In this document: in pieces, positions 50,236 to 59,968 of the stretch
How positions within the stretch are numbered: position 1 is the stretch's first letter
How the letters are laid out: each line of letters starts with the position of its first letter
Origin: Paenibacillus radicis (ex Xue et al. 2023)
Lineage (GTDB): Bacteria > Bacillota > Bacilli > Paenibacillales > NBRC-103111
Length of the DNA stretch: 64,000 nt
Assembly: GCF_024722015.1 (NCBI RefSeq)
Contig: NZ_JANQBD010000021.1
Span: 106,105 to 170,104, forward strand
Direction of reading: 5' to 3'
Position numbers and translations under genes: made by a program
Notes under the pieces: model-generated
The model's input: only the letters and a program-made list of their open reading frames with translations
What the model was told of the DNA's origin: nothing
Databases searched by the model: none

Positions 50236-51258
50236 ATGGCGAGAATCTTTGTTGTTGACGATGAACCTATCATCGGAATTGGGCTCAAAACTTTAATTGG
50301 GGAATATAAACGGTTTAGTGAGATCGATACGTTTACAGACGGTGTGTCAGCGCTGTCGAACATCGTGGCTAACCCACCTGACGTTGTGTTGACCGATATT
50401 CGGATGCCTCGTATGGACGGATTGGAGCTATGCCGAAATATTCAGCAGCTAAAACTCTTCACCAAAGTTGTTGTGCTTTCGGGATATGGGGATTTTGCGT
50501 ATGCACAAAAATGTATGTCGTACGGCGTACAGGAATATTTGCTGAAGCCTATTACAGAAATTGAGCTTTTCCCAGTGCTGGATAAACTGCTCGCCATGCG
50601 GGATGCGGCGGTTATTTCCTTCTCCCTATTTGAGCAATGGATCGATCAATTGGAGGAAGCGGTTTGGATGATGGACAAGGTTAGGGCCGATGAACTGCTT
50701 GAGGAGGGAAAGCGGGAGGTGTTTGCTTTTGAAACGGACATCCAGCAGCACCAACGGGTATACGACGCTGTCAGGCTGCTTCTCAAGAAACTGAATGCCA
50801 GAGGGGCGTATAGGTTTGAGACGAAGCCGCTTTTAGAGGAGAACACTGTCATCACGATTACGTATGAATGGTTTCAGGCCGAAATCGGAATATGGATACA
50901 GCGATTGAGCGAGTACCGCAATCATGAAAAAATCAATGTTTTGGAGGCGGCTATCCAGTACATCGATGAGCATCTTTTCGAGGAGGAGCTTTCATTGGAC
51001 ATGGTTGCCGGGAAGCTAGGCGTAACGCCGACCTATTTCAGCCATTATTTTAAGAAAAAGACGAATGAAACCTTCGTGCAATACCGGATGCGCAAACGAA
51101 TTGATAAAGCCAAACAGCTGCTTGCCATTCCGCACTACAAAATCATCGACATTGTAACCGAGGTCGGTTACGAAAGCTACCCACACTTTTCGAGAGTGTT
51201 CAAAAAGGCAACCGGATATTCCCCTACCGAATATCGCGGGCTGCTCGGGATCAAGTAA
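50236..51258 (+). CDS. YesN-like response regulator (receiver plus AraC domain)
   Basis: A 340-residue regulator. The receiver domain has VDDEP, phosphoacceptor D54 in VLTDIRMPRMDG and K in YLLKPI. A linker of about 100 residues is followed by an AraC DNA-binding domain (235-338: LDMVAGKLGVTPTYFSHYFK, IVTEVGYESYPHFSRVFKKA). The stop codon overlaps the kinase start by 1 bp. Such regulators activate adjacent ABC importer and glycan-degradation genes. Confidence 0.93.
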   Translation: MARIFVVDDEPIIGIGLKTLIGEYKRFSEIDTFTDGVSALSNIVANPPDVVLTDIRMPRMDGLELCRNIQQLKLFTKVVVLSGYGDFAYAQKCMSYGVQEYLLKPITEIELFPVLDKLLAMRDAAVISFSLFEQWIDQLEEAVWMMDKVRADELLEEGKREVFAFETDIQQHQRVYDAVRLLLKKLNARGAYRFETKPLLEENTVITITYEWFQAEIGIWIQRLSEYRNHEKINVLEAAIQYIDEHLFEEELSLDMVAGKLGVTPTYFSHYFKKKTNETFVQYRMRKRIDKAKQLLAIPHYKIIDIVTEVGYESYPHFSRVFKKATGYSPTEYRGLLGIK

Positions 51259-53063
51259 TGAATAACAGGCTGGCACGCAAGGTTTACATTTATTTTGTCA
51301 TTATTATCGCGCTGACCTTGGTGACGGTGGGGGTCACCGGCTATTGGCGGTCGTCCAATGAATTGGAGAATCAGTATGAAGGGCTGTTGACTCAAATCGT
51401 TGATAATGTTTTACATGAAACCGATTTATATTTGAAAAACTACGAGAGGGCAACGGTATCTATTCTGACGTCTCCTGTAGTGAAAGAGGCTCTGGATCTT
51501 CCACGCAATACTACTACCGGCTTTTATACATCCGAAATTGCCATGAAGGGGGTATTTCAACCGGTCCTCATCAACAACCCGGAAATATCAATGACGTACA
51601 TCATCGGTTACAACGGGTTCCAGGCAACGGATTTCAATATTCACATTGTTTCTTTTAATTACAAAGCTTTTCAAGAATATGTCGAACAGATGAAGGAAGA
51701 CGATGAAATAAACGGGAAGCTGACGATCCAGGACTCCGGATTTCTGGACGGTCACCTCACACTCGTTCGCAAATTGGCGGACCGAACCTCATCCAAATCA
51801 TTTAAAGGCATTATGGGCTTCGAACTAAAGATAGGAGAGTTGAACACGCTCTGGAAGGGCATAAAGCTCGGACAATCCGGGTATTTTTTTATCGTCAACG
51901 ATCGCGGAAAAATATTATATCATCCAGATTCGAGCCGAATCGGCAAACAGCTTGACGGTATGCATTTCAATTCGGTTGAAGCCAATAAAGACCAAATATT
52001 TGAATTGCCCGGAGAACCGGGGCGTGTTTTCTTTAGTCGAAAGTCCGACTATTCCGGATGGACGCTGGTGGCAAGCATGTCGGTTGCTGAACAGAGGAAG
52101 CCGATTTCAGACTTGCGGCAAACAACGCTAATCGTAGGTATCGTCACATTGATTTTGGCCTCATTTCTAGCTTATCGTTTCGGTCAATCTATAGTTCGTC
52201 CAGTTCGACTACTGGAAAACGGGATGCGTCAGACGGCCAAAGGCCAGTGGACCAAAGTACCTCTGACCGGAAGCCGTGATGAGATGGATCAGCTTATTAC
52301 CAGTTACAATACGATGGTCTCCCGACTGGAGGAGCTTGTCGAACGGGTTTACGAGACCGAGCTGCGCAATCAAGAAAATTTAATGAAACGGCAGCTGGCC
52401 GAATTTCAATCGCTGCAATTACAGATTAATCCGCATTTCTTGTACAACACTTTGGAAATTATTATTTGTTACGCCGTTATCCAGAAATCAAGCGAAATTA
52501 AAGACATCGTTCGTTCTCTGTCGTATATGCTGCGCTATTCCATACGCACTGATTTGGAGGAAATAACGGTAGTCAACGAGCTTAAGCATATTCTGTACTT
52601 TATGTCTATTATGAAATACCGCAACCAGCGCGAATTTGAAATCGATGTTCGCATCCCCGCGGATTATTTTCTGGACAGCATGGTTCGCTTGACGCTGCAG
52701 CCCTTGGTCGAAAATGTGTTTAAACATGCGTTTCCCGATGGGATCGAGGATACTCACACGATTATTATTGACGCCTGGAAGGATGAAGCGGATTTTTATG
52801 TGACCGTAGAAGATAATGGCTGCGGCATGGATGCAGAATCCCTGCTGCAATTAAGCACACGACTCATGAACAGCCGGGAGGAGAGTCTGTTGGATACACA
52901 ACCAACATTTGAAGGCAGCATTGGGCTGCTCAATGTGCATAACCGGATTCAGATGGTGTTCGGGCAGCAGTATGGGCTTTCCGTGCAAAGTGAGCGGGGA
53001 GTGGGTACGAAGGTTACGATTCGCATGCCGTCATCCAGTGCAAATAAAGTCATATCGGTGTAA
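51258..53063 (+). CDS. YesM-like sensor histidine kinase
   Basis: A 601-residue membrane kinase. Two membrane segments (about 10-30 and 290-312) enclose an extracellular dCache-like sensor domain with GFELKIGELNTLWKGIKLGQ. HAMP follows, then the His_kinase domain with H393 in QLQINPHFLYNTLE and the ATPase domain with EDNGCGMD and GSIGLLNVHNRIQ. YesM-type kinases sense extracellular sugars, often together with the solute-binding protein. It is cotranscribed with the response regulator. Confidence 0.93.
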   Translation: MNNRLARKVYIYFVIIIALTLVTVGVTGYWRSSNELENQYEGLLTQIVDNVLHETDLYLKNYERATVSILTSPVVKEALDLPRNTTTGFYTSEIAMKGVFQPVLINNPEISMTYIIGYNGFQATDFNIHIVSFNYKAFQEYVEQMKEDDEINGKLTIQDSGFLDGHLTLVRKLADRTSSKSFKGIMGFELKIGELNTLWKGIKLGQSGYFFIVNDRGKILYHPDSSRIGKQLDGMHFNSVEANKDQIFELPGEPGRVFFSRKSDYSGWTLVASMSVAEQRKPISDLRQTTLIVGIVTLILASFLAYRFGQSIVRPVRLLENGMRQTAKGQWTKVPLTGSRDEMDQLITSYNTMVSRLEELVERVYETELRNQENLMKRQLAEFQSLQLQINPHFLYNTLEIIICYAVIQKSSEIKDIVRSLSYMLRYSIRTDLEEITVVNELKHILYFMSIMKYRNQREFEIDVRIPADYFLDSMVRLTLQPLVENVFKHAFPDGIEDTHTIIIDAWKDEADFYVTVEDNGCGMDAESLLQLSTRLMNSREESLLDTQPTFEGSIGLLNVHNRIQMVFGQQYGLSVQSERGVGTKVTIRMPSSSANKVISV

Positions 53064-53159
53064 ATGAGCATAATGCTCGGCGGGCCCTTTTTTCGTATTC
53101 TAAACAAAGAAAGACATCAAAGATACCTAGTTAAGGGTCATCGAAACAGGGAGGGGTTT

Positions 53160-54134
53160 ATGGAAGTTTCGGCTAGCAAGAGTAACACATTGTCTACAGT
53201 TGTCCGTAAAAAGGAAAATTACTTGTCCAGACTGAGGAAGAACGCAACCAGCCATTGGCAGCTCTACTTGCTAATGCTGCTGCCGATTATTTATTTGCTC
53301 ATATTCAAGTACGTGCCGATGTATGGGGCTTTGATTGCGTTCAAAAATTATATTCCGACTAAAGGGGTATGGGGTAGCGAATGGGTAGGCTTGAAGCATT
53401 TCGATCGTTTTTTCCATTCGTATGAGTTTGTTCGAATTATGAAAAATACGATTCTGATCAGCATCTATAGTTTACTTGCGGGGTTTCCGTTCCCAATCAT
53501 ACTTGCGCTTTCCTTAAATTACGTAAACGCTCGTTTCTTTAAGAAAACCGTACAAATGGTCACATACGCGCCGCATTTTATTTCCGTAGTCGTTATGGTT
53601 GGCATCATACTGCAAATGATGGACCCACGTATTGGCCTGGTTCAAACGATTATGAAATATTTCGGATTCCCTGCAATCAATTTCATGGGCATACCCGAAT
53701 GGTTCTCACATGTTTTTGTCTGGTCCGGTATTTGGCAAAATGTTGGTTTTTCCTGCATCATCTACCTGGCGGCGCTTGCAGCTGTTGATCCTTCGCTGCA
53801 CGAGGCTGCTGTTGTGGATGGAGCGAATAAAGTGCAGCGAATGTGGCATGTCGACTTGCCGGGTATTATGCCGGTTGCCGTTATTTTGCTGATCATGAAC
53901 ACGGGTCATGTGCTGGATATAGGCTTCGAAAAGGTATTGCTGATGCAGAATCCGCTGAATATGAGCTCTTCTGAGGTAATCGATACTTTTGTGTACAAAG
54001 TTGGCTTGGCATCAACAGCAATCAACTATTCCTACTCGTCTGCCATTGGATTGTTTAAATCAGTAATTAATTTGGTCCTGCTGGTTCTCGTCAATCGGAT
54101 AGCGAGAAGATTGGGCCAAACCAGTCTGTGGTAA
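53160..54134 (+). CDS. Sugar ABC transporter permease, LplB-type
   Basis: A 324-residue permease of the CUT1/LplB group. The N-terminal membrane segment reads HWQLYLLMLLPIIYLLIFKY, followed by VPMYGALIAFKNY, the family mark. The EAA loop is AVDPSLHEAAVVDGANKVQR. The start is ATG 53160 behind GGGAGGGG; the frame runs back to 53064 without a signal. It forms the pore with the next gene product. No ATPase is encoded here; importers of this type usually share an MsmX-like ATPase encoded elsewhere. Confidence 0.92.
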   Translation: MEVSASKSNTLSTVVRKKENYLSRLRKNATSHWQLYLLMLLPIIYLLIFKYVPMYGALIAFKNYIPTKGVWGSEWVGLKHFDRFFHSYEFVRIMKNTILISIYSLLAGFPFPIILALSLNYVNARFFKKTVQMVTYAPHFISVVVMVGIILQMMDPRIGLVQTIMKYFGFPAINFMGIPEWFSHVFVWSGIWQNVGFSCIIYLAALAAVDPSLHEAAVVDGANKVQRMWHVDLPGIMPVAVILLIMNTGHVLDIGFEKVLLMQNPLNMSSSEVIDTFVYKVGLASTAINYSYSSAIGLFKSVINLVLLVLVNRIARRLGQTSLW

Positions 54135-54150
54135 AAAGGAGGGCGCATCT

Positions 54151-55044
54151 ATGACGGGAAGCATTAAAGAAAGTGCGGATGACAGGCTTTTTACAATTCT
54201 GAATTACATCATCTTATCCATTTTTACGATTACGATTCTTTACCCTCTGGTTTACATTGTCAGTGCTTCCTTCAGCTCATCCACAGCGGTTATTTCCGGT
54301 AAAGTCTGGTTGTATCCGGTAGAGCCGACGCTAGCGGGTTATGAAGCGGTATTTAAGCATCGTTTAATTATGTCGAGCTTTTTGAATTCGGTTTATTATA
54401 CGGTAGTGGGAACGACGATCAATGTGCTTTTTACACTCATTGCGGCGTATCCGCTTTCAAGAAAAGATTTTATGCCACGAAACGCAATTATGGCTTTGTT
54501 TGTATTCACAATGATGTTTTCCGGCGGATTGATCCCGTCTTACCTGGTTGTGAAAGGGCTTGGTATGATTGACACAAGGTGGTCTTTAATTATTCCGGGA
54601 GCTCTTGCCGTTATGAATATGATCATTACCCGCACTTATTTTCAAACGACCATTCCGGATGAATTGCTTGAAGCCGCTCAAATGGATGGATGCAGCGATT
54701 TTACGTTTGTGCGAAAAATCGTGCTTCCGTTGTCAGGTCCGATTATAGCTGTAATCTCCTTGTTTTATGCAGTCGGACATTGGAACCAATATTTTAACGC
54801 ACTGCTTTATTTAAAACATCAGGAGTTGTATCCGATTCAATTGGTTTTAAGGGATATTTTGGTGCAAAACGAGGTCGATGCGTCGATGATAACTGACGTT
54901 GCCGATCAAGCGGCAAGGGATGGTCTGCGGGAGCTGTTGAAGTTTTCCCTTATCGTCGTGTCTACGCTGCCCGTGCTCATCATCTATCCATTTATACAAA
55001 GGCATTTTGTTAAAGGCATGATGATTGGATCATTAAAAGGCTAA
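54151..55044 (+). CDS. Sugar ABC transporter permease, YtcP/LplC-type
   Basis: A 297-residue partner permease. Six membrane segments are seen, with FSGGLIPSYLVVKGLGMIDT and the EAA loop LLEAAQMDGCSDFTFVRKIV. It ends TLPVLIIYPFIQRHFVKGMM. It lies 16 bp behind the LplB-type gene, with AAAGGAGGG before the ATG. Confidence 0.92.
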   Translation: MTGSIKESADDRLFTILNYIILSIFTITILYPLVYIVSASFSSSTAVISGKVWLYPVEPTLAGYEAVFKHRLIMSSFLNSVYYTVVGTTINVLFTLIAAYPLSRKDFMPRNAIMALFVFTMMFSGGLIPSYLVVKGLGMIDTRWSLIIPGALAVMNMIITRTYFQTTIPDELLEAAQMDGCSDFTFVRKIVLPLSGPIIAVISLFYAVGHWNQYFNALLYLKHQELYPIQLVLRDILVQNEVDASMITDVADQAARDGLRELLKFSLIVVSTLPVLIIYPFIQRHFVKGMMIGSLKG

Positions 55045-55058
55045 AGGGAGGTCTTTAC

Positions 55059-56702
55059 ATGAAAAAAGGTTTAACAGCTTTAGTAGCGCTTACGACGTCT
55101 TTAGCGCTCCTAAGCGCATGTGCAGATAGTGGACAAAAGGAAGCTGCTCAAAAGAAGGAAGCAAGCAGTGACGATCAAGTAACGGCAGCGGGCGTATTCC
55201 CGATCACGAAAGAAAAGACGACGCTTAAGGTCATGGTAAAAGGCTCCAGCATTGTCGAAAATTTTGCAACCAACGAGTTCACCAAGTGGCTGGAGGAGAA
55301 AACGAACATTCATATCGATTGGGAAGTCGCTCCGGAAAAAACATTTGCAGAGAAGCTTAACGTTTCACTCGCAAGCGGTGATTATCCGGATGTGCTGCTT
55401 AATATGAGCGTATCGCCGATCCAGCAGTCAATTTACGGTAAGGATGGCGTATTTATTCCGCTGAACCCGTATATTGATAAATATGGCGTGGAAATGAAAA
55501 AGATGTTCGAGCAGGTTTCCTATGTAAAAGATTTGATTACTATGCCTGACGGCAATATTTATTCGGTACCTCAGGTTAATGATTGCTACCACTGCTCGCT
55601 CGGTCAAAAGATGTGGATTTATCAACCATGGCTAGACAAGCTCGGATTAAAAATGCCGGAAACGACTGACGAATTTTATCAAGTGCTTAAAGCTTTTAAA
55701 GAAAAAGATCCTAACGGGAACGGCAAGGCAGATGAGATTCCGCTTGTTGGCGCTACTAACGGCCCATCCTCGACATTGGACCTTTTTCTGCCCAGCGCTT
55801 TTATCGAGAAGGATTTCAACCTGCGCTTCGTTAAGGATGGAAAGGTTCAAGTTGCCTTTAATCAACCGGAGTGGAAGGATGCTTTGAAGTATATTAATAA
55901 ACTATATGCTGAGGGTTTAATATCTCCGCAAACGTTTACACAGGACAGAAACCAACTGAAACAAATGGGCTTGAACCCGGAAATCCCGATCGTAGGAGCT
56001 ATTGCCTCGCAAAACCAAACGGTATTTGTCGATGTCGATAACCCGAGATTCAAAGACTACATTTCCGTGCCGCCACTTAAAGGGCCGGCAGGTATACGTT
56101 CAACTGCATATAATCCTTACGCGGTCTCTACCGGTCAATTCGTTGTCACCAATAAGGCGAAAAATCCTGCTGCCGCATTCCGTATGGCTGACCTGCTGCT
56201 TTCAGAAGAAGCGACGCTGCGCAGCACACAGGGCCGTCCTGATCAGGAGTGGGTGCGTTCGGCGCCAGGAGAGATTGGAGTTAACGGGAAGCAAGCGAAA
56301 TGGAAACCAATTGTTACGTTTGGCAAGCTGCAAAACGTACACTGGGCGCAGGCGGGGCCGTCGCTGCGAACCAACGAGTTGCGATTAAGCGTGGCAGCTG
56401 ATCCGAAAAACTCGCTTGAACTTATTTTGTATAATGAAACTAAAAAATACGAGCCTTACGAAACCGACCCGAGCAAAATTGTGCCGCCATTGTTCTTCAC
56501 CAACGAACAAGCGGAGGAGCTTGCCACGCTTGAGAAGACGATTACGGACTACAGAACCGAATTTTTTGCAAAAACGGTTACAGGCTCGCTGGACATTGAC
56601 AAGGAGTGGAGCAACTATTTGAGCACCTTGGATAAAATGAACATTAAACGTTACCTGGAAATTTATCAGCAAGCTTATACCCAGTATAAATCGAAAAAGT
56701 AA
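55059..56702 (+). CDS. Extracellular sugar-binding lipoprotein, LplA-type
   Basis: A 547-residue solute-binding protein of the family-1/LplA group. The lipobox is LLSAC with C21. Supporting blocks are NEFTKWLEEKTNIHIDWEVA, SLASGDYPDVLLN, FIPLNPYIDKYGVEM and the calcium-loop-like DPNGNGKADEIPL. It delivers an oligosaccharide to the two permeases. The ligand is unknown; the downstream sulfatase suggests a sulfated glycan fragment. Confidence 0.92.
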   Translation: MKKGLTALVALTTSLALLSACADSGQKEAAQKKEASSDDQVTAAGVFPITKEKTTLKVMVKGSSIVENFATNEFTKWLEEKTNIHIDWEVAPEKTFAEKLNVSLASGDYPDVLLNMSVSPIQQSIYGKDGVFIPLNPYIDKYGVEMKKMFEQVSYVKDLITMPDGNIYSVPQVNDCYHCSLGQKMWIYQPWLDKLGLKMPETTDEFYQVLKAFKEKDPNGNGKADEIPLVGATNGPSSTLDLFLPSAFIEKDFNLRFVKDGKVQVAFNQPEWKDALKYINKLYAEGLISPQTFTQDRNQLKQMGLNPEIPIVGAIASQNQTVFVDVDNPRFKDYISVPPLKGPAGIRSTAYNPYAVSTGQFVVTNKAKNPAAAFRMADLLLSEEATLRSTQGRPDQEWVRSAPGEIGVNGKQAKWKPIVTFGKLQNVHWAQAGPSLRTNELRLSVAADPKNSLELILYNETKKYEPYETDPSKIVPPLFFTNEQAEELATLEKTITDYRTEFFAKTVTGSLDIDKEWSNYLSTLDKMNIKRYLEIYQQAYTQYKSKK

Positions 56703-56760
56703 TTGTGATATTTGTGCAATCCGGAATTCAACAATCCTGTCTCGTGAGAGTGAGCATAAG

Positions 56761-58161
56761 ATGAAAGAGCAGATCAAAAAGAAGCTTTCAGCCGAAAGAC
56801 CTAATGTAGTGTTTATAATAGCGGACGATCATCGTGGTGAATCCATTGGAGCGTTTGGCAATGAAACCGTGCAGACACCGGTTTTGGATTCGCTGGCCGC
56901 AAGCGGGACATCTTGCCGTAACACGCATATATTCGGCGGCCTAACCGGAGCGGTTTGCGCGCCGAGCAGAGCGTGCGTCAATACGGGCATATCGATCTTT
57001 CGGGCGATGATCGGCAAAGACATGATGAACCGGGAGCATTCGAGCGTTATTCGCCCAGATGTTCGGCTAATGCCGCAAACGAAGCGCGAAGCTGGATATC
57101 AAACTCATGCGGTCGGCAAATGGCATAACGACAAGGCAAGCTTCGCCCGAAGTTTCGAAGGAGGGGATAAGCTGCTTTTTCACGGAATGAGCGAGCATAC
57201 AAAGGTTCCCGTACACGATTATGATCCGAGCGGGGCTTATCCTAAGGAACAGGAATATATTGAACGGACGTTCTCAACAGAGTTGTTTACGGACTCCGCC
57301 GTCAAGTTTATTGAGGATTATCGGGAGGATCGGCCGTTTTTCCTGTATGTGGCTTATACAGCGCCGCATGATCCCCGAACGGCGCCCGAGCCTTATGCAA
57401 GCATGTACGATAAAGCCGCCATTCCGCTGCCTCCGAACTTTATGCGGGAGCATCCATTCGATACAGGTGATATGATGGTTCGGGACGAGAAACTCGCTAT
57501 AATGCCGAGGGACGAGGGCGAAATTCGTGAACATATTGCCGATTACTACGCGATGATAAGCCATTTGGACGCGCAAATCGGTAGAGTCGTCGAAGCGTTG
57601 AAGGCTAAGGGCATCTATGACGACACGCTCATCGTGTATACCGCCGACCATGGCTTGGCAGTCGGGCAGCACGGACTGATGGGCAAACAGAACGTTTACG
57701 AGCACAGCGTGCGCATTCCGCTTATATTCCGGGGGCCGGGTGTACCGGAGAACAAGCAGGAGCTTGCGCTGGCAAGCAATATCGATATTTTTCCTACAGT
57801 TGCAGGGCTATGTAACATCGACCTGCCGGAGGAAACGGAAGGCGTAAGTCTGTGTCCAATCTTTGCAGGGAAAAGCGATGGCGTTCGCGGAATCGTGTGC
57901 TCGGTTTATCGAGATACCCAGCGGATGATAACGGACGGTCGATGGAAGCTGATTCGTTATTATCGCTCGCCATTAACGAACACAGGAACAGAACGAATCC
58001 AGTTGTTCGATCTACTAAACGATCCTTGGGAAACGCAAGATTTGTCGGCAGAGCCGGCAAATGCCGGGGAGATCGAACGGCTTGCCTCCGGCTTGGCTTT
58101 ATGGATGCAAGCTTCCAGCGATATTTTACAGAATAAGCCGGTCATTCCTGTTACATCGTAG
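56761..58161 (+). CDS. Type I sulfatase
   Basis: A 466-residue formylglycine-dependent sulfatase. The metal site begins VVFIIADDHRG (D22, D23). The maturation motif is C66-A-P-S-R in GAVCAPSRACVNTG, so the cysteine must be converted to formylglycine. Later catalytic parts are HAVGKWHNDK, FLYVAYTAPHDPR and YTADHGLAVGQHGLMGKQN. No export signal is evident, so it probably acts in the cytoplasm on imported sulfated sugars. No formylglycine-generating enzyme is encoded in the window. The ribosome site (GAGAGTGAG) is weak. It is the last gene of the two-component/importer operon. Confidence 0.92.
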   Translation: MKEQIKKKLSAERPNVVFIIADDHRGESIGAFGNETVQTPVLDSLAASGTSCRNTHIFGGLTGAVCAPSRACVNTGISIFRAMIGKDMMNREHSSVIRPDVRLMPQTKREAGYQTHAVGKWHNDKASFARSFEGGDKLLFHGMSEHTKVPVHDYDPSGAYPKEQEYIERTFSTELFTDSAVKFIEDYREDRPFFLYVAYTAPHDPRTAPEPYASMYDKAAIPLPPNFMREHPFDTGDMMVRDEKLAIMPRDEGEIREHIADYYAMISHLDAQIGRVVEALKAKGIYDDTLIVYTADHGLAVGQHGLMGKQNVYEHSVRIPLIFRGPGVPENKQELALASNIDIFPTVAGLCNIDLPEETEGVSLCPIFAGKSDGVRGIVCSVYRDTQRMITDGRWKLIRYYRSPLTNTGTERIQLFDLLNDPWETQDLSAEPANAGEIERLASGLALWMQASSDILQNKPVIPVTS

Positions 58162-58211
58162 ATTGGAGTAATGACCAACGATGAAATGATCTAAGATTTC
58201 CAATCAATTTT

Positions 58212-58236
58212 AAGTCGCGTAAATCGCGACTTTTTT
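58212..58236 (+). terminator. Terminator behind the sulfatase gene
   Basis: AAGTCGCG (58212-58219) pairs with CGCGACTT (58225-58232) around TAAAT and is followed by TTTT. Confidence 0.9.
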
Positions 58237-58245
58237 GTTTTATGG

Positions 58246-58285
58246 GATAAACATCTTGTGATGCGTCAATGACAAGATGTTTATC
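58246..58285 (+). repeat. 14-bp inverted repeat behind the terminator
   Basis: GATAAACATCTTGT (58246-58259) and ACAAGATGTTTATC (58272-58285) are exact reverse complements 12 nt apart. There is no T-tract. It may be a second stabilising hairpin or an operator. Confidence 0.55.
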
Positions 58286-58437
58286 TCATTCCCAATAAAA
58301 ACTATTCATCACAATGAAGGCAGCCTATTTTCGTTATCCATCTAATCAAAATTATTTCACGGAGAGCTTGTTTGAAATTACTGGGAAATATTAGATCGAA
58401 ATATTGTAATATAATAATAGCTCAGCCTCAAAATCAG

Positions 58438-58802
58438 TACTTGACCCTCCTCCGGCTTCTAGTCTCACAAAATCCTGCAAACATGCAGTTATTTTCCTGC
58501 CGAAATTGCTGTAGTGAGAACAGACCTGCAAAAGTACATCCATTTTCATGGAAAACGCTCCGATTGAGCTAAGAATAAAGAAATAAATGCATATTTGCAT
58601 GAATTTAATAAGACTTCGGATATACCGGCCCAAAGGCTGTATAGATGCAGGTTTTTGGGAGAAGGCAGGGGCTTCGAATCGAATTAATTCTAATAAAGTC
58701 GTATGCCCTGTCATTACCGTTCTTAAGTTTTTGTCTAGGGTTAGGCTGGACACGGAGATAGAATCGGATGGCTTCGTCAAGCGCTGATTTCGGTTTAGAG
58801 CC
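58438..58802 (-). repeat. Dispersed ~366-bp repeat, copy B
   Basis: The minus strand of this stretch aligns end to end with 14326-14692, with small indels only. It lies between the sulfatase operon and the SGNH hydrolase gene. Its minus strand happens to have a long open frame (58391-58819) that is closed by stops in copy A, so coding is unlikely. The rest of the gap (58286-58437) shows nothing recognisable. Confidence 0.85.
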
Positions 58803-58845
58803 ACAATAATAGCACTCAAATAACGATAGAAAGGTGAATGGAAAA

Positions 58846-59820
58846 ATGCAAACTATCGAAATAAATAAAGAGTGGTTTCGGGGGGCCGTTTCAATAGAAA
58901 CGAATGACACCGGACTCCGGCCATGGCGGTTGCCACATGATCAGCTCAGCTTATTTGCATCTGAATTAGTGGAGAAGGCAGGGGAAACAGCGGGTGTTAG
59001 ACTTGCTTTTCTAAGCGATTCCACTTCAGTGGAGCTGCATGTCGGTATAACGGATAAAGATATACTGTTTGATATAGTTATTGAAGATGAATTAGTCGAT
59101 ACCAAGACTCTCCTTGCAGGAGAAAAAATTTGTTTATTTACAAACTTACCAGGCGGTATGAAGAGGATTGAAATTTATTTTTCACAAAAGGCTGCCGTTG
59201 TTGTGAAAGCACTAAAAGTTGATGATGGGGCATCGGCCACTCCCTTGTCAAACAATCAACCACGGTGGGTTGCATACGGCAGCTCCATTACACAATGCAG
59301 CGCAGCTGAAAGTCCGGCTCAAACTTGGCCGGCAATCGTAGCACGCAACAAAGGCTGGGACCTGACCTGCATGGGTTTTGGCGGACAATGTCATTTGGAA
59401 CCAATGGTTGCTCGCGTCATCCGTGACCTTCCCGCAGACGTCATTTCCATGTGCCTCGGCATTAATGTAATGGGTGGCAATAGCTTAAATATTCGGACGT
59501 TTCGTTCTGCAATTATTGGCATGGTATCGATCATTCGGGAAAAGCATCGCAGCACACCCCTATTTTTATTTTCACCTATTTATTGTCCTCACAGAGAAAC
59601 AGACGAAAACTTAGTAGGGATGACCTTGGTTACAATGAGGAAAGAAATCCGGGAAGCGGTGAATATTCTAACCTCTTACGGGGATTCAAATCTTACTTAT
59701 GTAGACGGTTTGGATATTTTTGGAGAAGCCTTTGTTGACAAACTACCAGACCAACTGCATCCGAACGCTGAAGGATATAAAATTATGGCTAATCATATAC
59801 GGGGTAAATTGAATATTTAA
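58846..59820 (+). CDS. SGNH/GDSL-family hydrolase
   Basis: A 324-residue protein. A beta-sandwich N-terminal domain (1-140) precedes an SGNH hydrolase domain. Catalytic blocks are WVAYGSSITQC (nucleophile serine), GFGGQCHLEP (glycine), LGINVMGG (asparagine) and LPDQLHPNAEGY (aspartate and histidine). There is no signal peptide. Enzymes with this layout remove acetyl or other acyl groups from sugars. ATG 58846 is 9 nt behind AAAGGTG. Its position beside the sulfatase locus suggests de-esterification of the same glycan. Confidence 0.87.
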   Translation: MQTIEINKEWFRGAVSIETNDTGLRPWRLPHDQLSLFASELVEKAGETAGVRLAFLSDSTSVELHVGITDKDILFDIVIEDELVDTKTLLAGEKICLFTNLPGGMKRIEIYFSQKAAVVVKALKVDDGASATPLSNNQPRWVAYGSSITQCSAAESPAQTWPAIVARNKGWDLTCMGFGGQCHLEPMVARVIRDLPADVISMCLGINVMGGNSLNIRTFRSAIIGMVSIIREKHRSTPLFLFSPIYCPHRETDENLVGMTLVTMRKEIREAVNILTSYGDSNLTYVDGLDIFGEAFVDKLPDQLHPNAEGYKIMANHIRGKLNI

Positions 59821-59844
59821 CAACTAATAAGGAAGTCTTGAATT

Positions 59845-59892
59845 AGAACCGTTTCTTTGTAATTCTCTTACGAAGGAGCGGTTCTTTTTTTC
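59845..59892 (+). terminator. Terminator behind the SGNH hydrolase gene
   Basis: AGAACCG-TTTCTTTGT pairs with ACGAAGGAG-CGGTTCT (59845-59860 with 59870-59885) with wobble pairs, followed by TTTTTT. Confidence 0.8.
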
Positions 59893-59893
59893 A

Positions 59894-59945
59894 TTGACAT
59901 CAGCCGAGACTGTGATTAATATACTTATTAAAGAACATTTAATAA
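59894..59945 (+). promoter_or_regulatory. Promoter and operator of the ROK gene
   Basis: TTGACA (59894-59899) is followed after 17 bp by TAATAT (59917-59922). The exact dyad TTATTAAA-GAACA-TTTAATAA lies directly behind it at 59925-59945. A ROK repressor bound there would control its own operon with the MFS gene. Confidence 0.65.
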
Positions 59946-59968
59946 GATGTTTATTAAGGGGAGGAATT

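Noticed and set aside
58391..58819. Minus-strand frame of 142 codons in repeat copy B
   Set aside because: The corresponding frame in copy A is closed by stops and shifted, so it is not conserved as protein.
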